In this document: positions 25,809-34,015 of the stretch, in pieces | Numbering within the stretch: the first letter of the stretch is position 1 | Layout: every line of letters begins with the position of its first letter | Origin: Armatimonadota bacterium | GTDB taxonomy: Bacteria; Armatimonadota; Fimbriimonadia; Fimbriimonadales; Fimbriimonadaceae | NCBI GenBank assembly: GCA_018268315.1 | Contig: JAFDWU010000008.1 | Span: 62,001 to 126,000, forward strand | Direction: 5' to 3' | DNA: 64,000 bases | Program-made: the position numbers and the translations under genes | The notes under the pieces: generated by a model | Told to the model about the DNA's origin: nothing | The model's database searches: none | The model's input: the letters and a program-made list of their open reading frames with translations, nothing else

Positions 25809-27248
25809 TTATACTGGCTCTTTAAAGCTAGGATTGAGCACGCCACCCGCCAGCGAGTAGGCGTTGCTGATGCCTTGGGCGCGACACTGAGAAGCGACTT
25901 GATAGCTCCGCACCCCGTGGGCGCAGATGAAGACGGTTGGGGTCTCCGATGGCTCCCAAGTGAAGCGCGAGAGCGGGCTAACCTCGTGCTTTACCTTGAG
26001 TCTCGGAAGCTCATCGGATTCGCGAACATCAACGAGCCGGAACTCTCCCAGCTTTGCCTGGGCTTCTTCCAATGTTGCGACTTCAAGATCATTCGACGGC
26101 ATTTTGTAATCTCCCTGGCAGGCTGGGCAATATTCTCGCTTCTGGCGCGCCAGCCGTTGCGATTCGCCTGTTCGCAAATCGAAAAGCATGAGTTCCTGGC
26201 TAAGAACTTCTCCATATCCTAACAGCCCCTTGAGTACTTCATTTGCCTGCAAAATGCCAAATAGGCCGGGAGTTAAGCCCAGCACTCCTTCCTCCGCACA
26301 GGTTCCCACGCACGCATCGGGTGGCGTTTCCGGGAAGAGGCACTGAAGGCACGGCCCGTCGGGCATCACTGTCAGGATTTGGCCCTCGAAGCGGTGCACG
26401 CTCGCCGTGGTAAATGGCTTCCTAAGGCGCTTACATGCGGCGTTTAGGAGGAATTTGACTTCTAGCGAGTCGGTACCGTCGACGACCCAGTCGAACTGCT
26501 CCACCAATTCGTTAATGTTTATTTTTGATAACTTGTATGGAATCGTCGTGATGTTGATTGTCGGGTTTAAGCGTTTGGCAAACTCCGCTGCTCGCTCTAC
26601 TTTGATTTTGCCCTCATCCTGAGCGCGGTAGAGAATCTGGCGATGGAGGTTCGAGACGTCCACCACATCGTCGTCTACCAGCCCAATCGTGCCGATTCCC
26701 GCCGCCGCAAGATAGGGCAATGAGCCCGAGGCCAACCCACCGACGCCTACCAACAGAACTCGGGCTTCGCGCAAGCGCTGCTGGCCCGCCTCGCCGACCT
26801 CGGGTAGACGCAGCTGGCGCTCGTAGAACCTCTCGTCAATCGGCGCCACTGGTTCAACGGCGACCCAGCCCGAATCGCCATCAGCATAGAACTCCTTCTT
26901 CCAAATCGGTACCCGCTTCTTCAGCTCATCGATCAGCCACTCGCAGCCCTCAAACGCCGCCTTGCGATGCGCGGCGGCAACCTGAATCAACACCGCAGTC
27001 TCGCCAATTTCTAGCCTTCCCGTGCGGTGGATAACGCGAACATCGAGGAGTCTAAACCGCTGCATCGCCTCCTGGCAAAGCAGTTCCCCTTCACTGACGG
27101 CAAGCTCATCAAACGCCTCGTATTCTAGACGCAAAACCTGGCGGCCACCGGCATGATCTCTTACCTTGCCCTCGAAGGACACGAAACCGCCCGCGCTTGG
27201 CACTTCTCGTGCGGTTGCTGAGATGGGCTCTGGGGTGAGTGAGAACAC
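25809..27248 (-). CDS. MoaE-MoeB-rhodanese fusion protein
   Basis: 479 residues, three enzymes in one chain. Residues 1-128 are MoaE (large subunit of molybdopterin synthase, with the conserved HRK and PIWKKE segment at about 94-118). Residues 138-375 are a MoeB/ThiF adenylyltransferase: GVGGLASG at 168-175 for ATP, and zinc Cys pairs 300/303 and 374/377. Residues 385-479 are rhodanese with active-site Cys442 in CAHGVRS. MoeB adenylates the MoaD C-terminus, and the rhodanese could pass sulfur to it; MoaE then uses the MoaD thiocarboxylate to make molybdopterin. The start is GTG 27248, 5 bases after the moaD stop; a longer frame exists but would overlap moaD. Confidence 0.92.
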   Translation of the reverse strand: MFSLTPEPISATAREVPSAGGFVSFEGKVRDHAGGRQVLRLEYEAFDELAVSEGELLCQEAMQRFRLLDVRVIHRTGRLEIGETAVLIQVAAAHRKAAFEGCEWLIDELKKRVPIWKKEFYADGDSGWVAVEPVAPIDERFYERQLRLPEVGEAGQQRLREARVLLVGVGGLASGSLPYLAAAGIGTIGLVDDDVVDVSNLHRQILYRAQDEGKIKVERAAEFAKRLNPTINITTIPYKLSKININELVEQFDWVVDGTDSLEVKFLLNAACKRLRKPFTTASVHRFEGQILTVMPDGPCLQCLFPETPPDACVGTCAEEGVLGLTPGLFGILQANEVLKGLLGYGEVLSQELMLFDLRTGESQRLARQKREYCPACQGDYKMPSNDLEVATLEEAQAKLGEFRLVDVRESDELPRLKVKHEVSPLSRFTWEPSETPTVFICAHGVRSYQVASQCRAQGISNAYSLAGGVLNPSFKEPV

Positions 27249-27252
27249 GGTT

Positions 27253-27492
27253 CTAGCCCCCCGACACCGGCGGCAGGAGCACGACTTCATCGCCATCCGA
27301 CAGCTTGTCACCATCATTGGCAAATGATCCATTCACCGCGGCGCGAATCAACGAAGGGGGCAGGCCCAGCGAGTGCTGCCGAATAAGGCTTTCCACCAAT
27401 TCCCGTACCGTTCTCACATCGGTTTCAATCAGTTCCTCGCCAACACCACGGCGGTCCCTCAGAACGGCAAAATATCGAACTTTGATCTTCAT
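27253..27492 (-). CDS. moaD: Molybdopterin synthase small subunit (sulfur carrier)
   Basis: 79 residues of the ubiquitin-like fold with the C-terminal Gly-Gly (PPVSGG) that is adenylated and thiocarboxylated by a MoeB-type enzyme. The sequence FAVLRDRRGVGEELIE and DGDEVVLLPPVSGG is typical. It overlaps the moeA gene by four bases and is followed at once by the MoaE-MoeB-rhodanese gene, whose product modifies it. Confidence 0.93.
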   Translation of the reverse strand: MKIKVRYFAVLRDRRGVGEELIETDVRTVRELVESLIRQHSLGLPPSLIRAAVNGSFANDGDKLSDGDEVVLLPPVSGG

Positions 27493-28649
27493 GCCGGGCT
27501 CCAGGGCAACGCTATGAACTGAACTGCATCGCCCACGTTAAGCTTCACCGCGCCTTCGGGAAGGCGCGCCAGCCCATCGGCGCGTGGAAGTGAGAAGGTG
27601 GCGTGGCTTCCAACCGTCGGCAGCAGTTCAAGACCTGCCTCAACGTGGCGCGCGGGGATGAACCGCTCCCTTCCATCCTCTTCCTGATAGCCTTCGGCCA
27701 AGCGGCGCATTTGGAAATTTGGCGCATGCCCCAAGTACGCGCGAACGAATACAGAGAACATGACGAGCGCGGACATTGGGTTACCCGGCAAGCCAAACCA
27801 GGCTTTATCGCCCTTGATACCAAAGCAGGTCGGCCGGCCCGGACGGACGGCGATGCGTCCAACCAATTGCTTAAATCCTTCCGCAAGCATTACCTGACGA
27901 ACGAAGTCGTAATCGCCCACCGATGCGCCGCCGATAGTCAGCAGCAGGTCACAGGATTCCAACAGCCGCCTGATCGCTGTCGAAGTCTTCGTCAGATCAT
28001 CCTCCACCTGCTCGTGAACAACCACGCAACCCATCTGCTGAAGCAACGCGACCAGCGTTGCCGAGTTGGATTCGAAAATCTTTGCGGGTTCCGGCGGGCT
28101 TCCCGGAGATAATAGTTCCGAGCCGGTGCTGAGTATGGCTACGCTCGGCATCCGCGTCACCGGCAACGCCGCATAACCGGCGGCGGCAAGGCTGCTAAGC
28201 ATAGGCGGGTTGACGATCTGGCCCGCACGGGCAAGGTGAAAATCGGCGGGGTATTCCTCTCCCGCTTCGCGGATAAACGCCCCTGGGCGCGCTTCAACGG
28301 TGGCAACAAGCGAGTCGCTATCAACCGCTGCATTCTCTTGCGGCAGCACCGCTGCCGTTCCACTTGGAAGCATTGCACCAGTGAATATCCGTACCGCGCA
28401 GCCCGATTGCAGACCCGTTGCAGGCGCCGTCCCCGCCATCACTTCCCCGCTCAAGCGCCACGGTCCGCTGCCTGCAGGGTTCACGGCGTAACCATCCATC
28501 GCGCTGTTATCGAACGGCGGCGAGGGTTGGCTGGCAACAATGTCCTCGGCTAGAATTCGGCCCACGGAACTGGCGAGTGGAACAGACTCGCAGCCACCCT
28601 GCCAACGGTTGGCCTCGACGATGCGAAGGGTTTCGTCAACCGAGATCAA
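27489..28649 (-). CDS. moeA: Molybdopterin molybdenumtransferase
   Basis: 386 residues. MoeA inserts molybdate into adenylated molybdopterin. Conserved blocks are the N-terminal ILAEDIVASQPSPPFDNSAMDGYA, the sugar-binding-like TGSELL, GGASVGDYDFV and the closing PGNPMSALV segment (each read from the sequence). It overlaps moaD downstream and moaC-moaB upstream by four bases each, so it is translationally coupled in the operon. Confidence 0.93.
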   Translation of the reverse strand: MISVDETLRIVEANRWQGGCESVPLASSVGRILAEDIVASQPSPPFDNSAMDGYAVNPAGSGPWRLSGEVMAGTAPATGLQSGCAVRIFTGAMLPSGTAAVLPQENAAVDSDSLVATVEARPGAFIREAGEEYPADFHLARAGQIVNPPMLSSLAAAGYAALPVTRMPSVAILSTGSELLSPGSPPEPAKIFESNSATLVALLQQMGCVVVHEQVEDDLTKTSTAIRRLLESCDLLLTIGGASVGDYDFVRQVMLAEGFKQLVGRIAVRPGRPTCFGIKGDKAWFGLPGNPMSALVMFSVFVRAYLGHAPNFQMRRLAEGYQEEDGRERFIPARHVEAGLELLPTVGSHATFSLPRADGLARLPEGAVKLNVGDAVQFIALPWSPA

Positions 28650-29545
28650 TGCCCGCCTCCGGCGATCATTTCCTTCGCATGAAGAACGGCGGGGAAAAGG
28701 GCGTTCAAGGCATCCTTGCAGGCAGCCGGTGAACCAGGCAACGAGATGATCACGGATTTGCCTGCCAACCCTGCCACGGAGCGACTAAGCAGCGCAGTTC
28801 GCGCGCGCTCCTGGCTGTAGCTTCGAAATGTTTCGGCAATACCCGGCAGCGGCTTATCGATGATGCTTGAAAGCGAGTCTGGCGTGATGTCTCGCGGACC
28901 AACGCCGGTGCCGCCGGTGATGAGAATAAAGTCGACGCCCTGTGCAACCCACTGCGTTACCGCTTCCTGGATGGCGTGGACATCGTCAGGCACAACCGTT
29001 GGGCCGGGAACCTGGCCTCCCAACTCAGCCAACCCGGCGGCAAGAATTGCCCCGGAAACATCCTTTGACTCGCCCCGCGAGACTCGATCCGAAACCACAA
29101 GAACGGCAGAGGTCCAGCCGTTCGGCGCGGGGAAATCGCTTTTGCCGCCAGTTTTCTTCATGAGGCGGACGGAGCCAATCTCCATCTCCTCATCGATGGC
29201 CTTCAGCATGTCGTACAGGTTCAAAACCGCTGCGGAAGCCGCGGTGAGGGCTTCCATCTCAACCCCGGTTTTGGCAATGCTGACCACTTCAACCTCCACA
29301 TTGATGCCCGCCTCATGAACTTCGAACCGGACATCGACGAACTCGATCGGGATGTTGTGGCAGTAGGGAATCCACTCGGTGGTGCGCTTTGCAGCCATGA
29401 CTGCCGCGACCTTCGCAACCGGAAGCGGATCGCCCTTGGGGACCTTGCCTTCCCTTATCGCTCGCATCGTTTCGGGCGAAGCCTTGAGTTCGGCCCGCGC
29501 TAACGCGACACGCTTTGTCGAGACCTTGTGGCTAACATCCCTCAT
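28646..29545 (-). CDS. MoaC-MoaB fusion protein
   Basis: 299 residues. Residues 1-138 are MoaC, the cyclic pyranopterin monophosphate synthase (blocks PYCHNIPIEFVDV, KTGVEMEALTAASAA, LYDMLKAID). Residues 143-299 are MoaB/MogA, which adenylates molybdopterin (VVSDRVSRGESKD, TGGTGVGPRDITPD, SLPGSPAA). The two catalyse non-consecutive steps of the same pathway. The gene overlaps moaA upstream and moeA downstream by four bases each. Confidence 0.93.
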   Translation of the reverse strand: MRDVSHKVSTKRVALARAELKASPETMRAIREGKVPKGDPLPVAKVAAVMAAKRTTEWIPYCHNIPIEFVDVRFEVHEAGINVEVEVVSIAKTGVEMEALTAASAAVLNLYDMLKAIDEEMEIGSVRLMKKTGGKSDFPAPNGWTSAVLVVSDRVSRGESKDVSGAILAAGLAELGGQVPGPTVVPDDVHAIQEAVTQWVAQGVDFILITGGTGVGPRDITPDSLSSIIDKPLPGIAETFRSYSQERARTALLSRSVAGLAGKSVIISLPGSPAACKDALNALFPAVLHAKEMIAGGGH

Positions 29546-30597
29546 CCGCCGATTTGCACCATGCTGAGGTTATCGTACTGCTTCCACGCGCCCATCGGCG
29601 GGTGCCCTGCCCACTTTGTTTGCAAGCCGCTATGGATGGCAGCGGCGATTTCCTCATCGCACGATCCTGTGCGCGCCATGTCGCGAAGGCTGTTCTTAGG
29701 GGCGAGGAAAAGGCAGGTCTTCAGGCGACCGTCTGCGGTCAGGCGCACCCGGTTGCAATCGCTGCAGAAGTCCTCCGTCATGCTGGTGATAAACCCAACC
29801 GTCCCTTTGAAGCCTTCAATTCTGAACTCTTTTGCCACTTCGCTGGGCTCGCCGTCTCGTTGCAGCAATGCGTACTTCGCCTCGATAACCGAGCGCATTT
29901 CGCGGTAGCCGAACACCTTGTCCGCCTTCCACTCGTTGCCGCTGAACGGCATGAATTCGATGAACCTTACGGTAATCGGCTTGCTGCGTGTCAGCTCCAC
30001 AAAATCGAGCAACTCGTCATCGTTGACACCCGGCATCACCACCACATTCAGCTTCACCGGGATGCCAGCTTCCAGCGCCGCCTCGATCCCTGCCAGGACT
30101 TCACTTAGGACGTCGCGGTGCGTGATGGTCTTGAAGCGCTCGGGTTGAAGGGAGTCAATGCTGATGTTCAGGCCATCCAGGCCCGCCCGGTGCAGCCTTT
30201 CCGCGTTTGCCCGAAGCGCGGTTCCGTTCGTCGTCATCAGCAGCTTCTCCACACCGGGAATCGCCTTGATGCGCCCGACCAACTCGACGAAGCCCTTGCG
30301 GATGGCGGGCTCGCCGCCGGTCAGGCGAATCTTCGTGACCCCGAGCCGAGCGAACACCGATGCAAGCCGCACAACTTCATCGTCGCCAAGAAGCGATTTC
30401 GAAGGCATCCATTCGATGCCCCGTTTTGGCATGCAATAGGTGCAACGAAAGTTGCAGCGGTCGGTGAGAGAGACGCGAAGGTAGGTGTGCGTACGCCCAA
30501 AGCGATCCACCAGGGGGGACCAAACTGACTCGCTTTGGCAAAGCGTTTCCATTCCGTTCAATTCTAGACCGTTATCTGCAAGCGTAGTCCTACCCAC
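29542..30597 (-). CDS. moaA: GTP 3',8-cyclase
   Basis: 351 residues. A radical SAM enzyme that begins molybdenum-cofactor synthesis from GTP. The N-terminal cluster motif CNFRCTYC lies around residues 48-55, the second cluster motif is CSDCNRVRLTADGRLKTC near 270-287, and the chain ends in Gly-Gly as active MoaA proteins do. The start is GTG 30597, with an AGGAGAG ribosome site 5-6 bases before it; an ATG 15 codons later has no such site. It is the first gene of a five-gene operon. Confidence 0.95.
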   Translation of the reverse strand: MGRTTLADNGLELNGMETLCQSESVWSPLVDRFGRTHTYLRVSLTDRCNFRCTYCMPKRGIEWMPSKSLLGDDEVVRLASVFARLGVTKIRLTGGEPAIRKGFVELVGRIKAIPGVEKLLMTTNGTALRANAERLHRAGLDGLNISIDSLQPERFKTITHRDVLSEVLAGIEAALEAGIPVKLNVVVMPGVNDDELLDFVELTRSKPITVRFIEFMPFSGNEWKADKVFGYREMRSVIEAKYALLQRDGEPSEVAKEFRIEGFKGTVGFITSMTEDFCSDCNRVRLTADGRLKTCLFLAPKNSLRDMARTGSCDEEIAAAIHSGLQTKWAGHPPMGAWKQYDNLSMVQIGG

Positions 30598-30847
30598 GTG
30601 ATCTCTCCTACGGCCGAAATCAGCCGTTCGCGGCCCAAGTCATCACAGGATTTCGACGGCAAGGATTATTACGCCTTGCTTAACAGTGAAAACTCTGAGT
30701 TCTGTCGAAAGTCGCTAGACCTCACCTGATCTTTCGGTCGCATCGCAGACTTTAATTTGTGAAAAGGTCGTGCGATATGACGCCCGTCATAGTAGGGCAT
30801 CAAAACGGGCCTGATAATCGGTTGCAACCCTCACAGGACACATATCT
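30598..30847. other. Divergent intergenic region between moaA and the molybdoenzyme operon
   Basis: 250 bases with no gene. It holds the moaA ribosome site at its left end and the AGGACA element before the molybdoenzyme ATG at its right end. I looked for a molybdenum-cofactor riboswitch fold and for ModE/NarL-type palindromes and found nothing I can support. Confidence 0.5.
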
Positions 30848-33289
30848 ATGGCAACCCGACATCAAGTACCCGGACGCGCGCCAACAAAATCTCCGAGCGA
30901 AAAAGTCCGCGTTGTGCGCACGACCGATAGCCCGAATTGCACGGGTGCGTGCGGTTGGCTAGCAACCGTTGTCGATGACGTTATCGTCGACCTCAAGCCA
31001 GCGGCGGACTATCCCTGCCAAGAATACAACCCACGGGGATGCCTCAGGGGCATGTCGATGACCCACATCATTTATGGGCCCGATCGCATCCACACTCCAC
31101 GGATTCGCGAGGGAGCCCGTGGGGAAAACAAGTGGCGCGACGTTTCCTGGGATGAGGCGTTGGATTACATCGCAACGCGAATGATCAAGATTCGCGATGA
31201 ACATGGCCCGGAGTCGATGCTCTTATTCAATCAGGTCGTCGGCACCGGTTACGTCCAGAAGGGCGCGCAAGTGCGCACTGCCGCACTTCTCGGAATGTCG
31301 TTTGCAACCGCGTACGACTTCAACGGCGACATTTCGATGGGATTCACCCAAACCGTCGGCATCGACTGTGTTGAGTGCGAAACCAAGAGCTGGGCCCATT
31401 GCAAGACCGCGATTCTGTGGTCCAGCAACATCTTCCAAACCCGAATTCCAGATGCCAAGTTCTTAACAACCTACGCCAAGCAGCGCAACAACTGCGAAAT
31501 TATCTCCATCGATCCGCGATGTAGCCAGACCTCCAAGGGAGCAGACCAATGGCTACCGATTAACCCCGGAACGGATGGGGCGCTCGCCCTGTCCATGTGC
31601 CAAGTCGTGCTCGAAGCGGGCCATGTTGACTGGGCCTTCCTGCAAAAGAACACCGACATGTGCACGCTTGTGCGCGATGACAACGGGATGCGGCTTCGAG
31701 CCTCGGATGTGGGCATGGGTACCGATGCCGAATTCGTCGCCTGGGACAAATCCTCTGATGGCCCTTTCAAGCTGCCGATGGATTCCCTTCGCCTCCCCGA
31801 TGGCATTGAATTAGCTTTCATTGGCGCCCGCGAGGTTCTATTGCAGAACGGCCAGCGGATCAAAGTCACCCCTGTTTTCGAGTTGATTCAACAAGAGGTG
31901 ATGCAGCCGCAATACAGCCCCGAAGCAGTGGCCAAGGTTTGCGATATCCCCGCCGAGACCATTCGTAGCGTAGCGATCCGATACGCGACCGAGCGTCCAA
32001 GCTCGATCATCATTGGGATGGGGATCAACCACCGCCTTCACGGTGACCTAACGATCCGAAGCGTCTTGTTGCTGGCCACACTGGTGGGCGCGCACGGGCG
32101 TCCCGGCGAATCGGTTTCAATCTACTCGGGCCAACATCACTTTCGTCTCGACGTCTCGCCGTGGTGGTTCCCGGGAGGAAAGCGCCCGAATAGCGTCCCG
32201 ATGCACTACTTTGTCCTGGGCGAGCCAACCAAATCGATCAACCCCAAGATTAAGTTCCCGAAGAACGGCTTCAAGGCGCTCATCGTAAGCCACGCCAACC
32301 CCCTCGTGACGGAATTTTCTGCGCCACTCAAGCGGGCGATCGATAACCTCGACCTGTTCGTAGCAATCGATTTTTCCATGACGCCAACCTGCGAATACGC
32401 CGACATCGTTCTGCCCGCGCCTACATTCTGGGAGAAGGTTGACCTCGTCGGCACGAGCTGCCACCCGTATCTGCAGATTCAACAAGCCGTTGTGCCTCCG
32501 CAGTACGACAGCCGAACGGAGATGTGGATGATGCAGGAGATTCTCAAGCGCGTCGATCCCGAAAAGGCGGCAATGCTCGACTATACCGAGCAGGATGCGA
32601 TTCGGATCATGCTCGAGGGCGGGGGTAAAGAGGTCGAAGGGATTACCCTTGAACAGCTTGAAAAGGGCCCGGTTCGCCTCAAGGTGCATGATCCGGAATG
32701 CGGTTTGGACGAGCAGCTTCATGAAGACAAGCTGTTCCCACCTCGGGCATATCCTTTCCCCGAAGGCGCCCAGCGGGAGTTCCTTAAAACCGGCCGCATG
32801 GAGTTCTACAAGGAGGAGGACATCTTCCAAAAGATGGGTGAGACGATCCCCACGTTCCACTGGGCGTTCGAGCATCTTCCGAGATCGGCCCAGGAGATGC
32901 CGCTAGCAATCGTCACGCCGCACAGCAAGTGGCGCGTTCATAGCACGCACTGCAACAATCCATTCCTGCGGAATTTGAATCGCAAACCAGTCGTCGAAAT
33001 CAATCCGCGGGATGCAGCTCAGCGTGGGATTAACGATGGCGACAAAGTCGAGATCTACAACGAGTTCGGCGCCTATGAGCTGTGGGCTCTGGTCACAGAG
33101 ACAATCAAGCCCGGCGTCGTCTGCGTTGACCACGGCTGGTGGGACCGATACTTGGCTTCAGGAAAGTATCACAGCGTCCACACTTACCAGAAGGTCAAGC
33201 CGACCCACGAAGCCTACTTTCTGCCGGCGGTCTATGCCCCCGGGCAGCACTGGAAGGACACCCGAGTTGACGTAAGGAGGGCCAAGTAA
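30848..33289 (+). CDS. NarG-like type II molybdopterin oxidoreductase, catalytic subunit
   Basis: 813 residues. It belongs to the DMSO-reductase family. The N-terminal Fe-S segment reads D27-x3-C31-x3-C35-x29-C65 (with NCTGAC and NPRGC), where NarG has His at the first position. Asp161 in YDFNGD aligns with the Mo-ligand Asp of NarG, marking type II. Blocks QTRIPDAKF and INPGTDGALALSM also follow NarG. It is shorter than NarG (about 1240) and other type II enzymes. No Tat signal is seen. The substrate is unknown. It heads a five-gene operon, divergent from the cofactor operon, with an AGGACA element before the ATG. Confidence 0.85.
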   Translation: MATRHQVPGRAPTKSPSEKVRVVRTTDSPNCTGACGWLATVVDDVIVDLKPAADYPCQEYNPRGCLRGMSMTHIIYGPDRIHTPRIREGARGENKWRDVSWDEALDYIATRMIKIRDEHGPESMLLFNQVVGTGYVQKGAQVRTAALLGMSFATAYDFNGDISMGFTQTVGIDCVECETKSWAHCKTAILWSSNIFQTRIPDAKFLTTYAKQRNNCEIISIDPRCSQTSKGADQWLPINPGTDGALALSMCQVVLEAGHVDWAFLQKNTDMCTLVRDDNGMRLRASDVGMGTDAEFVAWDKSSDGPFKLPMDSLRLPDGIELAFIGAREVLLQNGQRIKVTPVFELIQQEVMQPQYSPEAVAKVCDIPAETIRSVAIRYATERPSSIIIGMGINHRLHGDLTIRSVLLLATLVGAHGRPGESVSIYSGQHHFRLDVSPWWFPGGKRPNSVPMHYFVLGEPTKSINPKIKFPKNGFKALIVSHANPLVTEFSAPLKRAIDNLDLFVAIDFSMTPTCEYADIVLPAPTFWEKVDLVGTSCHPYLQIQQAVVPPQYDSRTEMWMMQEILKRVDPEKAAMLDYTEQDAIRIMLEGGGKEVEGITLEQLEKGPVRLKVHDPECGLDEQLHEDKLFPPRAYPFPEGAQREFLKTGRMEFYKEEDIFQKMGETIPTFHWAFEHLPRSAQEMPLAIVTPHSKWRVHSTHCNNPFLRNLNRKPVVEINPRDAAQRGINDGDKVEIYNEFGAYELWALVTETIKPGVVCVDHGWWDRYLASGKYHSVHTYQKVKPTHEAYFLPAVYAPGQHWKDTRVDVRRAK

Positions 33290-34015
33290 ATGCCCCGCCT
33301 GTCCATGCTCATCGACCTGACCCGTTGCATAGGATGCGACGCCTGCACTCTGGCATGCAAGCAAGAAAACGGGACTCCCTTCGATACATTCTTCGCGCGA
33401 GTGCTCAATGTGGAAGTCGGCACTTACCCGGACGTCAAGCGGCTTTACATCCCGGTTCTTTGCAATCACTGTGACGACGCGCCGTGCCTGAAATCTTGCC
33501 CGAACAAAGCGATTATCCGGCGTCCAGACGGGATTGTTCTCGTCGACCAGGATCGATGCCGAGGAACCGGCGCATGTGTCTCGGCTTGCCCGTACGGGAA
33601 CATCATTCTCAATCGGGAGCCAGACTCCTGGTATCTGGACGAAGATGAGCCTTATGAGAAGGATTTCGTCAAGGCCCGACTCAAGCCCAATGTGGCGCGA
33701 AAGTGCACTTATTGCGCTCATCGCGTAGATCAGGGCTTAAAGCCCGCTTGCGTCGTGGCCTGCCCAACCACCGCGCGCATCTTTGGCGATCTTGAGGACG
33801 AAGCGAGCGACATTTCGCAATACGTCGCCCAGGAGCGCGAGACGACACAACGCAAGCCATTCCACCTTTTGGAAGAAGCCGGAACCAAGCCAGCCGGCTG
33901 CTACCTCGGACCCATGTCAAAGCAGGACCCACATACCCTTCACCAGACCGATGCCATTGGAGATGCGAAAACGGCTGAAATGGCACGCGTACCGCAACAG
34001 GGAGCTAAGAAATGA
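33290..34015 (+). CDS. Fe-S electron-transfer subunit (NarH/PsrB-like)
   Basis: 241 residues with four cysteine motifs: C13-C16-C19-C23, C58-C61-C66-C70, C90-T93-C96-C100 and C139-C142-C154-C158. The third has Thr93 where a cysteine would normally sit, the same position where NarH has Trp, which gives a [3Fe-4S] cluster there. It should carry electrons between the molybdoenzyme and the membrane partners. It starts directly after the catalytic gene's stop (TAAATG), so the two are coupled. No signal peptide is seen. Confidence 0.9.
   Translation: MPRLSMLIDLTRCIGCDACTLACKQENGTPFDTFFARVLNVEVGTYPDVKRLYIPVLCNHCDDAPCLKSCPNKAIIRRPDGIVLVDQDRCRGTGACVSACPYGNIILNREPDSWYLDEDEPYEKDFVKARLKPNVARKCTYCAHRVDQGLKPACVVACPTTARIFGDLEDEASDISQYVAQERETTQRKPFHLLEEAGTKPAGCYLGPMSKQDPHTLHQTDAIGDAKTAEMARVPQQGAKK

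Noticed and set aside
30598-30847. Molybdenum-cofactor riboswitch before moaA or the molybdoenzyme
   Set aside because: No conserved fold elements could be recognised; a covariance-model search would be needed to say more.
32117-32875. 252-codon minus-strand frame within the molybdoenzyme gene
   Set aside because: Overlaps the full length of conserved catalytic-subunit sequence on the other strand.
30848-33289. Calling the molybdoenzyme a respiratory nitrate reductase (narG)
   Set aside because: It is far shorter than NarG, its Fe-S partner is half the size of NarH, the first cluster ligand differs and no narJ is present. Type II relationship only is supported.
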